Counted from the first letter of the stretch, positions 34,022-42,209 are shown. The stretch: DNA of 64,000 nucleotides from SZUA-442 sp035461905 (GCA_035461905.1 DATHUV010000137.1:29736-93735); one strand, 5' to 3'. The notes: a model not told the origin generated them from the sequence alone. Numbers and translations are program-made.

Positions 34022-34615
34022 ATGGCCGTGCGATCCGCCTCCACCTCGACACGTGACGCGATGCTCGATGCCGCTCGGGACCTGATCGCGGAGTTCGGGT
34101 ACGCATCGATGTCCCACGCCGACATCACCGCCTCCGTCGGGATGGGGAGGACCACCTTCTACGAGCATTTCGCATCGAAGGAGGATCTCCTCATCGAGCT
34201 CGTGCGCAGGGACCTGCCCCCGTTGATCATCGACATCCTGCAATCGGTCGACTCCGCCCTACCTCCCGCAGAGCGCCTCCACGCGCTCGCAAGGAAGATG
34301 GTGCAGTTCGTGGGGACGGACCACCTCGGTCTCATCCTCCACACGGAGGTCCCGCTGCTCTCGCCCGGGGCCCAACGGGAGATCGCGGATGCCCATGGCG
34401 GTATCGCGGGCGAGTTCGCTTCCATCTACCGAGACGGGGTCGATGCAGGGGAGTTCCGGGCCATGCCGCGCATGCTCGTCGGACGCATCATGGAGGGGAT
34501 CATCATGACGGGGGGCAAGGTGGTCATGGACTCACCTGATCCCAAGGCGTCCGTCGAGGAACTCGCCTCCGCGACGGCTGACACCCTTGTCGCGGCACTG
34601 CGCTCCCCATCCTGA
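34022..34615 (+). CDS. TetR-family transcriptional regulator
   Basis: 197 residues. The N-terminal HTH is clear: TRDAMLDAARDLIAEFGYASMSHADITASVGMGRTTFYEHFASKEDLL. The C-terminal ligand domain is not recognisable beyond general TetR helices. TAGCCT (34010-34015) ends 6 nt before the ATG. It lies between cofH and trmD, 7 nt before trmD, so some trmD transcription may depend on its promoter. Possible targets by position are the MFS or etfBA palindromes, which is a guess. Confidence 0.9.
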   Translation: MAVRSASTSTRDAMLDAARDLIAEFGYASMSHADITASVGMGRTTFYEHFASKEDLLIELVRRDLPPLIIDILQSVDSALPPAERLHALARKMVQFVGTDHLGLILHTEVPLLSPGAQREIADAHGGIAGEFASIYRDGVDAGEFRAMPRMLVGRIMEGIIMTGGKVVMDSPDPKASVEELASATADTLVAALRSPS

Positions 34616-34622
34616 GGCCTCG

Positions 34623-35303
34623 GTGAAGATCAACGTCGTCACCCTCTTCGCCGAGTACTTCGCATCCCCGTTGTCCGTATCGCTGATCGCGAAGGCGATC
34701 GAGGTTGGGGACCTCACGGTCGAGTTCCACGACCCGAGGGATCACGCGCGTGGCGTCCATCGTCAGGTCGACGATGCCCCGTACGGTGGCGGAGCCGGGA
34801 TGGTGATGATGATCGAGCCTCTCGCCGCGACCCTCGAGCCGCTTGCAGCCAGTCACCGGGTATTCCTCACACCCGCCGGCGCGCCCCTCACGCAGGCAAC
34901 ACTCGACCGGTTCGGTGGTCTCGAGGAGCTCACCCTCGTGTGTGGGCGGTACGAGGGCATCGATGAGCGCGTCGTCGAACACTTCATCGATGAGGAGGTC
35001 TCGCTCGGCGACTTCGTGCTCCTCGGTGGTGAGGCTGCGGCCCTGGCGGTGATCGAGGGCGTCGTGAGGCTGCTCCCCGGAACGATCGGGAACCCCCTTT
35101 CCCTGGCGTCGGAGAGCTTTCGAAGCGGCGAGCTCGAGGAGCCGCAGTACACGAGGCCCGCTGATTTCCGAGGCTGGCTCGTGCCAGAGGTGCTGCTATC
35201 GGGTGACCATGGCCGGATCGCCGAGTGGCGAGCTGAGCAGCGGCGGCGCAGAACCGAGGAGCGACGTCCCGACCTCATCGACGCATCGCCCGACGAGGGT
35301 TGA
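34623..35303 (+). CDS. trmD: tRNA (guanine37-N1)-methyltransferase
   Basis: 226-residue SPOUT methyltransferase. VKINVVTLFAEYF at the start, DDAPYGGGAGMVMM, LVCGRYEGIDERVVEHFIDEEVSLGDFVLLGGEAAALAVIE (the trefoil-knot SAM site) and ESFRSGELEEPQYTRPADFRG are diagnostic. Methylates G37 next to the anticodon to prevent frameshifting. The GTG at 34623 starts the conserved fold; a start further upstream would overlap tetR. rimM, its normal upstream neighbour, is at 23336. Confidence 0.96.
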   Translation: MKINVVTLFAEYFASPLSVSLIAKAIEVGDLTVEFHDPRDHARGVHRQVDDAPYGGGAGMVMMIEPLAATLEPLAASHRVFLTPAGAPLTQATLDRFGGLEELTLVCGRYEGIDERVVEHFIDEEVSLGDFVLLGGEAAALAVIEGVVRLLPGTIGNPLSLASESFRSGELEEPQYTRPADFRGWLVPEVLLSGDHGRIAEWRAEQRRRRTEERRPDLIDASPDEG

Positions 35304-35379
35304 TCCGCTGCGCATACGCGTACCCGGCATATACACTCACGGCCGCATCCACCTCTCCCTTTCCATTCGGAGGCACCTC

Positions 35380-35727
35380 GTGAATACGATCGAAGAGATC
35401 GAAGCGGCGCAGATGCGCGACGACATCCCGGAGTTCTCCCCGGGTGACGCAGTTCGCGTGCACGTTCGCGTGATCGAGGGCGGACGCGAACGGATCCAGG
35501 TCTTCGAGGGTGTCGTGATCGGCAGGAGTGGAGGCGGCGGAGCACGTGCGACCTTCACTGTCCGAAAGCTGAGCTTCGGCGTCGGCGTCGAGCGCATCTT
35601 CCCTGTCCATTCACCGATCATCGCCGAGATCGAGGTCGTCCGTCGAGGCGACGTGCGCCGCGCGAAGCTCTACTACCTGCGCGACCGCGTTGGCAAGGCG
35701 ACTCGCATCAAGGAGAAGCGCGACTAG
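35380..35727 (+). CDS. rplS: 50S ribosomal protein L19
   Basis: 115 residues. VNTIEEIEAAQMRDDIPEFSPGD, RVIEGGRERIQVFEGVVI and FTVRKLSFGVGVERIFPVHSP are L19. GGAGGCACCTC precedes the GTG at 35380. A TACACT -10-like box (35332-35337) inside the trmD-rplS gap would give L19 its own promoter with a leader of about 40 nt. Earlier in-frame starts lie inside trmD and are rejected. Confidence 0.95.
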   Translation: MNTIEEIEAAQMRDDIPEFSPGDAVRVHVRVIEGGRERIQVFEGVVIGRSGGGGARATFTVRKLSFGVGVERIFPVHSPIIAEIEVVRRGDVRRAKLYYLRDRVGKATRIKEKRD

Positions 35728-35731
35728 CGGC

Positions 35732-36424
35732 ATGGCCCGTCGCTCAGACAGCCGAGACGCGTTGAACGATTCGGCTCGCCTCGTATCAGACGAGGAGTCC
35801 CTCTGCCAGCATGCCGCCGAACTTGCTTCCCGAGGTTCCCCCTTCGATCGGCTCCTCGCAGTGAACGGCACCCCTCCACTGTGGAGACGACCGCCCACCT
35901 TCGCGACCCTCGTTCGCTTGATCCTCGAACAGCAGGTGTCACTCGCGTCCGCAACTGCCGCATACTCCAGGCTCAACGATCGCGTCGGGTCGGTGACGCC
36001 TGCGGCGGTGCTCGCCTCGAGTGATGAGCAGCTCAGGACGGACGGATTCTCGCGCCAGAAGGCTCGGTATGTCCGACTGGCGGCCTCGGCGATCGAAGGA
36101 GGGGAGTTCCACCTGCCCAATCCGAGCACCGGGCGCGATGATGCCCTCGGTGCCCTGCGCTCCCTGACCGGGGTCGGCCCATGGACGGCAGCCTGCTATC
36201 TCCTCTTCGTCTGCGGGGATCCCGACGTCTGGCCCTCTGGGGATCGGGCGTTGGTGGTGTCGATGACACGAGTGCTCGGACTCGGTTCGGTCCCCGCGAC
36301 GGAGGTCGCGGATGCGATCGCCTCGCAGTGGTCTCCCCACCGCTCGACGGCTGCGCGGATGCTGTGGCACGACTATCTCGGAGGCACTTCCTACCGGGCG
36401 TTTCCCAACGCCGGGTTCGCCTGA
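35732..36424 (+). CDS. DNA-3-methyladenine glycosylase II-like (HhH-GPD)
   Basis: 230 residues. The helix-hairpin-helix is SLTGVGPWTAACYLL, and the catalytic Asp lies in PDVWPSGDRALVV, the HhH-GPD arrangement of AlkA-type glycosylases. FATLVRLILEQQVSLASA is the first conserved helix. No Cys-rich [4Fe-4S] end, so it is not an EndoIII/MutY type. Excises alkylated bases in base excision repair. It starts 4 nt after the rplS stop. Confidence 0.88.
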   Translation: MARRSDSRDALNDSARLVSDEESLCQHAAELASRGSPFDRLLAVNGTPPLWRRPPTFATLVRLILEQQVSLASATAAYSRLNDRVGSVTPAAVLASSDEQLRTDGFSRQKARYVRLAASAIEGGEFHLPNPSTGRDDALGALRSLTGVGPWTAACYLLFVCGDPDVWPSGDRALVVSMTRVLGLGSVPATEVADAIASQWSPHRSTAARMLWHDYLGGTSYRAFPNAGFA

Positions 36425-36445
36425 GGCACCGGTAACGTTCGACCC

Positions 36446-37108
36446 GTGACAGAGCTCGAGCCCGAAATCGCACGCGAACCGGACGGGGTCGAGGCACCGT
36501 CGGACGGTTCCGATACCGAACGTCACATACCTTTTTGGGTCGAGTTCCCCATCCTGATCGTCGTCGCCCTCGGCGTTGCGATCATCATCAAGACGTTTCT
36601 CTTCCAGGCCTTCTACATCCCGTCGTCCTCGATGGAGGACACGTTGCTCATCAACGATCGTGTCCTGGTCAGCAAGTTGAGTTACCGCATCGGGGACATC
36701 GGACGCGGTGACGTGATCGTGTTCGACGACCCGCGCGGTGGCTTCGAGGAGGACCCGGAGTCGATCATCGACAGCGCGGCACGCAACATCTTCGAGTCGA
36801 TCGGCATTCGCACACCGCGATCGGAGTTCATCAAACGGGTCATCGGACTCCCCGGTGACTCGGTCGAGGCACGCGACGGGTCCGTATGGGTCAATGGCGC
36901 GCGCCTCGTCGAACCGTACGTCAAGGACGCAGGCTACGCGGTGCCACCTTTCGGACCGGTGACGGTGCCTGCGGACGCCCTGTTCGTCATGGGCGACAAT
37001 CGGGCGGCGAGCCAGGACTCACGGTTCTTCGGTCCCATCCCCATCGATGACGTCGTTGGCAAGGCGTTCGTGATCATCTGGCCACCTGGCCGGTGGGGCG
37101 GGCTCTGA
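36446..37108 (+). CDS. lepB: Type I signal peptidase
   Basis: 220 residues. One membrane helix near residues 33-52 (FPILIVVALGVAIIIKTF). The catalytic Ser is in YIPSSSMEDTLLIND and the catalytic Lys in FIKRVIGLPGD. VMGDNRAASQDSRFFGPI is box E. Cleaves signal peptides on the outer face of the membrane. The GTG start lies 7 nt after TAACGT (36433-36438), consistent with a leaderless mRNA. rnhB, commonly next, is absent. Confidence 0.95.
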   Translation: MTELEPEIAREPDGVEAPSDGSDTERHIPFWVEFPILIVVALGVAIIIKTFLFQAFYIPSSSMEDTLLINDRVLVSKLSYRIGDIGRGDVIVFDDPRGGFEEDPESIIDSAARNIFESIGIRTPRSEFIKRVIGLPGDSVEARDGSVWVNGARLVEPYVKDAGYAVPPFGPVTVPADALFVMGDNRAASQDSRFFGPIPIDDVVGKAFVIIWPPGRWGGL

Positions 37109-37136
37109 TCCTGTCACAGGTGCGGGATACGGTCGC
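37107..37136 (+). promoter_or_regulatory. Bipartite promoter element of yraN (copy 1)
   Basis: GATCCTGTCACA (37107-37118), 8 bp, ATACGGTCGC (37127-37136), then 3 bp to the yraN ATG. The same two blocks with the same spacing precede comM (38865-38894). TACGGT (37128-37133) is the -10 ending 6 nt before the ATG, and the first block is placed where an activator or an alternative sigma factor would bind. Confidence 0.6.
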
Positions 37137-37139
37137 GCG

Positions 37140-37472
37140 ATGCCACGGGAACACACGGTTGCGGGCCATCGAGGAGAGGACATCGCGTCCTGGTTCCTGA
37201 GGAGTCGTGGCTGTGTCATCGTGTCGCGAAACGTCCGCGTGTGGCCGGACGAGATCGACCTGATCATCGCAGACGGTCCGACGATGGTCGCGGTCGAAGT
37301 GAAGTATTCGACGGGGGCCGTCGACCCGCTGGAATCTGTTGACGACGCCAAACTGCACCGATTCGCACGTGCGGTCGGTGGTTCCGCCAGACCCATCGCC
37401 AGGATGGACCTCGTCGGGATCTCGCGGCGCAGTGACGGCGTCGTCGTGCGGTGGCTACGAGGGGTGTACTGA
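37140..37472 (+). CDS. yraN: YraN family (UPF0102) endonuclease-fold protein
   Basis: 110 residues. GHRGEDIASWFLRSRGCVIVSRNVRV and DEIDLIIADGPTMVAVEVKY, where the D...ExK set matches the Holliday-junction-resolvase/PD-(D/E)xK fold. Usually found beside comM and dprA, as here. Exact activity is not established. It overlaps the converging small zinc-finger-like gene by 18 nt. Confidence 0.9.
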   Translation: MPREHTVAGHRGEDIASWFLRSRGCVIVSRNVRVWPDEIDLIIADGPTMVAVEVKYSTGAVDPLESVDDAKLHRFARAVGGSARPIARMDLVGISRRSDGVVVRWLRGVY

Positions 37473-37700
37473 GGAGCGGTCGCCCCTTCGGCGACGCTCC
37501 TTGTGCCAACAGCCACGGTGCCAATGGCGGCGCAGGTCGGGTGCATCGTCCGGAACCACAACGAGATGGCCGGTGCCGACGGCGATCTCGGTCGAACAAC
37601 CGGGACACGCATAGGCCTTGCGTGCCTGGTACGGCTGGATCGGTACCACCGTCTCGGTGCACGACCGCTCGTCCATGGAGTGCGTTGGTCGGGATGTCAT
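37455..37700 (-). CDS. Small Cys/His-rich protein, actinobacterial, unknown function
   Basis: 81 residues from ATG 37700. The core is KAYACPGCSTEIAVGTGHLVV followed by APDLRRHWHRGCW, so CPGC plus HWHxxCW can make a zinc knuckle. Small proteins with this pattern (sometimes labelled ATP/GTP-binding) occur next to crotonase genes in other actinobacteria, from memory. TAGCCT (37714-37709) lies 8 nt before the ATG. ATG 37676 is an alternative. It ends inside yraN on the opposite strand. Confidence 0.65.
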   Translation of the reverse strand: MTSRPTHSMDERSCTETVVPIQPYQARKAYACPGCSTEIAVGTGHLVVVPDDAPDLRRHWHRGCWHKERRRRGDRSSVHPS

Positions 37701-37771
37701 GGCCGCGAAGGCTACCGGGCGATGGTGGACACCAGAAGCACCTGATCGATCGAGCACGGTACGATCGCTCC

Positions 37772-38554
37772 GTGGCGAGCTTCCTCACGATCACCGACAA
37801 CGACGACGTCCGGACGATCACCATGTCGAACCCCGGCCGCATGAATGCGGCACCTCCCGAGGGGTGGGGTGAACTTGCCGAGGCGTTCGAGGCGTTCGAG
37901 GCGTCAGACGCGCGTGTCCTCGTCCTCACCGGAGCGGACGGGGAGTTCTGCGCCGGTGCCGACATGACGAGGGCACGCGCCGAAGTCCCAAGCGCGGCGG
38001 ACAACATCCTGCGGATGGCCTCGACGGTGAACCGGGCCGCAGTCGCCCTTCACCGGACCACCAAGCCGACCATCGCCGCCGTGGACGGCGTCGCGGTGGG
38101 CGCGGGCATGAACGTGGCGATCGGCTGCGACATCGTCATCGCAACGAGCCGGGCCCGATTCGCCGAGGTATTCGTCAAGCGGGGCCTCACGCTCGATTTC
38201 GGCGGTACCTGGCTGCTTCCCCGCCTCGTCGGGCTCGCTCGTGCCCGAGAGATCGCCCTCACGGGGCGGATCGTGGATGCGCGGGAGGCGCTAGCAATCG
38301 GCCTGGTCTGTGAGGTGGTCGACCAGGATGCCCTGGGCCGGCGCGTCGAAGCCGTTGCGGGGGAACTGGCCGCCGGCGCCCCGCTCGCGCAGGCAATGAT
38401 CAAGAAGGCGCTCGATCGGTCCTCGGCAATGACGTTCGAGCAGGCTCTCGCGTTCGAAGCACACGCGCAGGGCATCCTCTTGGGTTCCGAGGACCTCGCT
38501 GAAGGTGCGGCCGCGTTCGTCGGACGCCGTCCTCCCCGGTTCCGGGGACGCTGA
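37772..38554 (+). CDS. Enoyl-CoA hydratase/isomerase family protein
   Basis: 260 residues, crotonase fold. The oxyanion-hole segments are LVLTGADGEFCAGADMTR and AVDGVAVGAGMNVAIGCDIVIA. EVFVKRGLTLDFGGTWLLPRLVG is the second active-site strand; an Asp takes the position near the hydratase Glu, as in many actinobacterial EchA proteins. C-terminal helices complete the trimer core. Probably acts on fatty acyl-CoA. TACGAT (37760-37765) ends 6 nt before the GTG start. Confidence 0.9.
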   Translation: MASFLTITDNDDVRTITMSNPGRMNAAPPEGWGELAEAFEAFEASDARVLVLTGADGEFCAGADMTRARAEVPSAADNILRMASTVNRAAVALHRTTKPTIAAVDGVAVGAGMNVAIGCDIVIATSRARFAEVFVKRGLTLDFGGTWLLPRLVGLARAREIALTGRIVDAREALAIGLVCEVVDQDALGRRVEAVAGELAAGAPLAQAMIKKALDRSSAMTFEQALAFEAHAQGILLGSEDLAEGAAAFVGRRPPRFRGR

Positions 38555-38555
38555 G

Positions 38556-38813
38556 TCACTCGGAGGGGTCCTCGGGTGCTCCCGTGGCCTCCGTATCGGC
38601 TTCCGTCTCCTTCGAGACCATCTCCTCGACGAGGTGGTGAACAGATGGCTGGTAGATCTCCTCGAGGAGGCCGAGCGAGCGGGGAGGAGGCCGTCGCGGA
38701 TTCCGGTAGTACACCCATCCGCGACGATCCGCCCACGTCAAGGCCACGTGGACGATGAGCGCAGCAACGCCGAGGGCGAGGACCACACCAAGGACGATCA
38801 CGGTTGACACCAC
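38556..38813 (-). CDS. Single-pass membrane protein, unknown function
   Basis: 85 residues. One helix (residues 3-26, STVIVLGVVLALGVAALIVHVAL), then WADRRGWVYYRNPRRPPP and an acidic tail. The RGWVYYR motif with LLEEIYQPSVHHLVEE recurs in small actinobacterial membrane proteins. Two adjacent GTG codons can start it. The inner one (38810) lies 7 nt after TAGCCT (38823-38818) and fits the local leaderless pattern better. Confidence 0.65.
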   Translation of the reverse strand: MVSTVIVLGVVLALGVAALIVHVALTWADRRGWVYYRNPRRPPPRSLGLLEEIYQPSVHHLVEEMVSKETEADTEATGAPEDPSE

Positions 38814-38864
38814 CTCGAGGCTATCGCGGATGGCCCTAGAGCCGGTGGTGCCAGGGCGCCTCGC

Positions 38865-38894
38865 GATCCTGTCACACCGAAGGCATACGGTCGC
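38865..38894 (+). promoter_or_regulatory. Bipartite promoter element of comM-dprA (copy 2)
   Basis: GATCCTGTCACA (38865-38876), 8 bp, ATACGGTCGC (38885-38894), then ACC and the comM ATG. Identical blocks and spacing to the yraN element. TACGGT (38886-38891) is the -10 box ending 6 nt before the start codon. Confidence 0.6.
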
Positions 38895-38897
38895 ACC

Positions 38898-40367
38898 ATG
38901 TACTCGTCAGTCACTTCGTGCGCAATGGTCGGAGCTGAACCGCGACCGGTTCACATCGAGACGACCGTATCGGGCGGCAAACATGCCTTCCTCATCGTGG
39001 GACTCCCCGACGCAGCGGTCAGGGAGGCACGAGAACGCGTTCGCTCAGCGATTCGCCATCAGGGTTTCCGGTTCCCGACCGGACGGGTTGTCGTCAACCT
39101 GTCTCCCGCGGACATCCCGAAGGTCGGTGTCACGTATGACCTTCCCATAGCCCTGTCGATCCTCGCTGCTGCGTTCGACACCCCGTTGGACTTCGATGGC
39201 TTCGTAGCGGTGGGGGAGCTCTCGCTCGAGGGCACGGTCCGGCCCGTTCGTGCGGCCCTCGGAGCCCTCGACGTCGCCATTCGCGACGGGAGGCGGTGTC
39301 TCATCTCCGATGCAACGCGGATGCGGGTGGATGACAGGGAGGTCGTTGCGGGTGTTGCCGACCTACGCGAGGCAGTGGCGCTCGCGCGCGGCCGGCTGGA
39401 ACCGAGGCCCCTCGAAGAACCATCCGGGTCGCTCGTGTCCCAGGGCGGTGATCTCGCATCAGTCCGTGGCCAACCGTTCGCTCGTCGTGCGCTCGAGGTT
39501 GCCGTTGCGGGTGGCCACCACCTCCTCCTCAGCGGCTCACCGGGAGCGGGAAAGACGATGATCGCACGCAGGATGCCGTCCCTTCTTCCGCGCCTTTCCG
39601 AGGAACATGAACGCGAGGTCGCACTCATCTGGTCCGCAGCCGGCCTCGACCGAACGGAGCCCACAATCCCGCCATTCCGTGCCCCACACCACTCGTCCTC
39701 CCTCGCCGCCCTCGTCGGGGGCGGAATCGGGAACCCCCGTCCCGGGGAGGTGGCGAAGGCACATCGCGGGGTGCTCTTCCTCGATGAGCTCGGTGAGTTC
39801 GCCCCGTCGTCGCTCGACGCCCTGCGCCAACCGATCGAGGATGGTGTCGTCACGATCGCCCGATCTGGCGGGGCGATTACGTTCCCCGCGAGGTTCCAAC
39901 TCATCGCCGCGATGAATCCCTGCCCGTGTGGCTACAAGGGCGACCGGATCAAGCCCTGTACGTGCGGCGAGGCCCAGCTCGAACGGTACCAAAGGCGGCT
40001 GTCGGGACCCCTGGTCGACCGGTTCGACCTGCGCGTCCGCGTGCCGAGGCTGCGCCCCAGCGCGCTGACCGGGGCGGTGGGGGAGTCCTCCGCAACGGTT
40101 CGGGCACGTGTCGAGAGCGCCCTCGCACACCAGCATCGTCGGGGTTTGCTCAATCGGGATCTCGACGGATCTCAGCTCGATGCGATGGCCATCTCGGGAA
40201 CGGCCCGCACACGCCTCGTCCGGCTCGCAGAGTCCGACGACATCACCGGCAGGGGATGGGACCGGGTACGCAGGGTGGCCCGAACCATCGCGGACCTTGC
40301 GTCATCGGAGGTCGTCGACGCCGACCACGTCGACGAGGCAGTGGTACTCAGGGGCCAGTGGCCGTGA
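38898..40367 (+). CDS. comM: ComM-family AAA+ helicase (Mg-chelatase-like)
   Basis: 489 residues. The N-terminal domain (VHIETTVSGGKHAFLIVGLPDAAVREARERV) is a Lon-type fold, then AAA+ with Walker A GSPGAGKTMIARRMPSLLP and Walker B GVLFLDELGEF. FRAPHHSSSLAALVGGG and AMNPCPCGY with the Cys cluster CPCGYKGDRIKPCTCGEAQ are ComM hallmarks. ComM drives branch migration when incoming DNA recombines in natural transformation. Coupled to dprA by GTGA. Confidence 0.94.
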   Translation: MYSSVTSCAMVGAEPRPVHIETTVSGGKHAFLIVGLPDAAVREARERVRSAIRHQGFRFPTGRVVVNLSPADIPKVGVTYDLPIALSILAAAFDTPLDFDGFVAVGELSLEGTVRPVRAALGALDVAIRDGRRCLISDATRMRVDDREVVAGVADLREAVALARGRLEPRPLEEPSGSLVSQGGDLASVRGQPFARRALEVAVAGGHHLLLSGSPGAGKTMIARRMPSLLPRLSEEHEREVALIWSAAGLDRTEPTIPPFRAPHHSSSLAALVGGGIGNPRPGEVAKAHRGVLFLDELGEFAPSSLDALRQPIEDGVVTIARSGGAITFPARFQLIAAMNPCPCGYKGDRIKPCTCGEAQLERYQRRLSGPLVDRFDLRVRVPRLRPSALTGAVGESSATVRARVESALAHQHRRGLLNRDLDGSQLDAMAISGTARTRLVRLAESDDITGRGWDRVRRVARTIADLASSEVVDADHVDEAVVLRGQWP

Positions 40368-41218
40368 GTGACGCATTGCTCCAGATCGCCCACGCTGCCC
40401 TGACGCCTCGCTCGGTGGACCTGCTCCTCGCCGAGCACGGGAGCGCGCAGGCAGCGCTCGGGGCCGTCGTGGCGGGCAGGACACGGCTCGGAGGGGCCGC
40501 AGTGGACGAGATGGCGGTACCCGCTGACATCCGCAGGGAGGTCCTCGTTCACAAGGGGATACGGTGGTTGCCCTCGACGGATCCCGGCTTCCCGCATCAC
40601 CTTCAACGGCACGAGGATGGACCGAGATGGCTCTTCATCCGTGGCGCGGTACCGGACCTGCCCCGGCTCGCGATCGTCGGGACGAGGACGTGCACCCCGT
40701 ACGGTGTGGAGCTCGCCGAGGAATATGGTCGGGTCGCCGCTGATCGTGGGTGGATCGTGGTCAGTGGACTGGCGAAGGGCATCGACGGCGCGGCGCACCG
40801 GGGCGCCGTCACAGCAGGCGGGATGAGCGTCGCCGTCCTCGGATCCGGCATCGACGTCGTGTATCCCCGACGCCATGTGGGCCTCCACGACGAACTCCTC
40901 GCCAAGGGAGGGGCCGTGCTGTCCGAGTTCCCTCCGGGTACCCGACCCGACGGTTGGCGCTTCCCGACCAGGAACCGCATCATCGCTGGGCTGGCGGATG
41001 CCGTCCTCGTCGTCGAGGCGGGTGCCACGGGTGGTGCCCTGATCACGGCTCGCATAGCGCTCGATTACGGCATCGCCGTCTTCGCGACCCCCGGTGACGT
41101 CGACCGGCCCGCCTCCGTTGGTACGAATACCCTGATCCGGGATGGCGCGTTCCCCGTCTTCGGGTGGGAGGACCTCGGGAACGTCCTCGACCTGATCGTT
41201 CGTTTCGCCGTGGCGTGA
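40364..41218 (+). CDS. dprA: DNA-processing protein DprA
   Basis: 284 residues. The Rossmann-like core has AIVGTRTCTPYGVELAEEYG, SGLAKGIDGAAHRGA, VLGSGIDVVYPRRH and FPTRNRIIAGLADAVLVVEAGATGGALITA. DprA loads RecA on incoming single-stranded DNA. The C-terminal winged-helix domain found in many DprA proteins is missing; the protein ends soon after the core. GTG 40364 overlaps the comM stop; GTG 40358 is an alternative. Confidence 0.94.
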   Translation: MSDALLQIAHAALTPRSVDLLLAEHGSAQAALGAVVAGRTRLGGAAVDEMAVPADIRREVLVHKGIRWLPSTDPGFPHHLQRHEDGPRWLFIRGAVPDLPRLAIVGTRTCTPYGVELAEEYGRVAADRGWIVVSGLAKGIDGAAHRGAVTAGGMSVAVLGSGIDVVYPRRHVGLHDELLAKGGAVLSEFPPGTRPDGWRFPTRNRIIAGLADAVLVVEAGATGGALITARIALDYGIAVFATPGDVDRPASVGTNTLIRDGAFPVFGWEDLGNVLDLIVRFAVA

Positions 41219-41250
41219 TCTGTGTCCGGCCCCTGTGGTCGTGTGTTGCC

Positions 41251-41310
41251 TGACTCGACCCGACGTGTGTCGTTGACTCGACCCAGCGTGTGTCGTTGAC
41301 TCGACACACG
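41251..41310. repeat. 23-bp tandem repeats with a 9-6-9 palindrome before xerC
   Basis: Two 23-bp units (41251-41273 and 41274-41296) differ at only two positions, and a partial third unit (41297-41310) begins with the same TGACTCGAC. Each full unit contains CGTGTGTCG. The partial unit contains its reverse complement CGACACACG, giving a perfect 9-bp inverted repeat (41287-41295 / 41302-41310) around TTGACT. It ends about 20 bp before the xerC ATG. Confidence 0.7.
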
Positions 41311-41330
41311 GGAAGGACCACCATTGGACG

Positions 41331-42209
41331 ATGCCCCACCTTCCCATCGGCGTTGCGGTCGCCGAGTACGTAGATCGATGCAGGGTCGAGCGCGGCCTGT
41401 CACCCCACACGATCGCCGCGTATCGACGCGATCTCGAGGGATTCACGGAGTTCGCATCGCGAGGCGGGATCCATGAGCTGGGAGAGGTCGATCGACGTAC
41501 GGTGCGCCGCTATATCGCGAATCTGACGACCCGCGGCTACGCACCGAGGACGGTCGGTCGCCGGATGTCGTCGCTGAGGGCATTCCTCGAGGATGCCGCG
41601 CGCCACGGCCTGATCGAGGCCAATCCGGCTGCCACCGTGCCGGGACCGAAGGTGCCGGCGAACCTGCCGAAGGGGATTCCCGCCGGTGCTCTCGGCGCCC
41701 TCCTCGACGGGATCTCAGGTACGGACCCCATCGATCTACGAGACCGAGCGATCCTCGAAATGCTGTACGGGAGCGGATTGCGGGTGTCCGAGCTGGCAGC
41801 GCTCTGCGTGTCCGACGTCCACCGACGGACTTTCGTGCGGGTGCAGGGCAAAGGCTCGAAGGAACGCGACGTCCCGATACCGCGCCAGGCCGGAGCCGCC
41901 CTCGATCGATACCTCACATCGGGACGACCGTCCCTCACCGGTCCGGCAACCGCCGATGCGCTCTGGGTGGGCGAGCGCGGAGGCAGGATGGGGCCACGCG
42001 GGATCCGTCGCGTCGTTCGCATGCGCACGGGGACGTTCCCCCATGCGCTCCGGCACTCCTACGCGACACACATGCTCGAGAACGGCGCCGATCTGCGGTC
42101 CGTCCAGGAACTCCTCGGACACACCGAGCTGGCCACGACGCAGCTCTACACTGCGGTGACCCGGAAACACCTCACCGAGACATACGAAAGAAGCCACCCT
42201 CGTGCCTGA
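41331..42209 (+). CDS. xerC: Tyrosine recombinase XerC
   Basis: 292 residues. The SAM-like N-terminal core-binding domain is followed by the catalytic domain. The first Arg is in LYGSGLRVSELAAL, the Lys region is KGSKERDVPIP, HxxR is in FPHALRHSYATHML, and the second His and the nucleophile Tyr are in LLGHTELATTQLYTAV. Resolves chromosome dimers at dif with a partner recombinase. GGGAAGGA lies 12-19 nt upstream of the ATG. The last 8 nt overlap the whiG start. Confidence 0.93.
   Translation: MPHLPIGVAVAEYVDRCRVERGLSPHTIAAYRRDLEGFTEFASRGGIHELGEVDRRTVRRYIANLTTRGYAPRTVGRRMSSLRAFLEDAARHGLIEANPAATVPGPKVPANLPKGIPAGALGALLDGISGTDPIDLRDRAILEMLYGSGLRVSELAALCVSDVHRRTFVRVQGKGSKERDVPIPRQAGAALDRYLTSGRPSLTGPATADALWVGERGGRMGPRGIRRVVRMRTGTFPHALRHSYATHMLENGADLRSVQELLGHTELATTQLYTAVTRKHLTETYERSHPRA

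Noticed and set aside
23879..34622. The block between rimM and trmD as a mobile genomic island
   Set aside because: No integrase, transposase, tRNA site or flanking direct repeat was seen, and composition matches the surroundings. Reported only as an operon split.
41287..41310. dif site next to xerC
   Set aside because: Arms are 9 bp and GC-rich, without the conserved AT-rich XerD half. xerC genes rarely lie at dif. Kept only as a repeat of unknown role.
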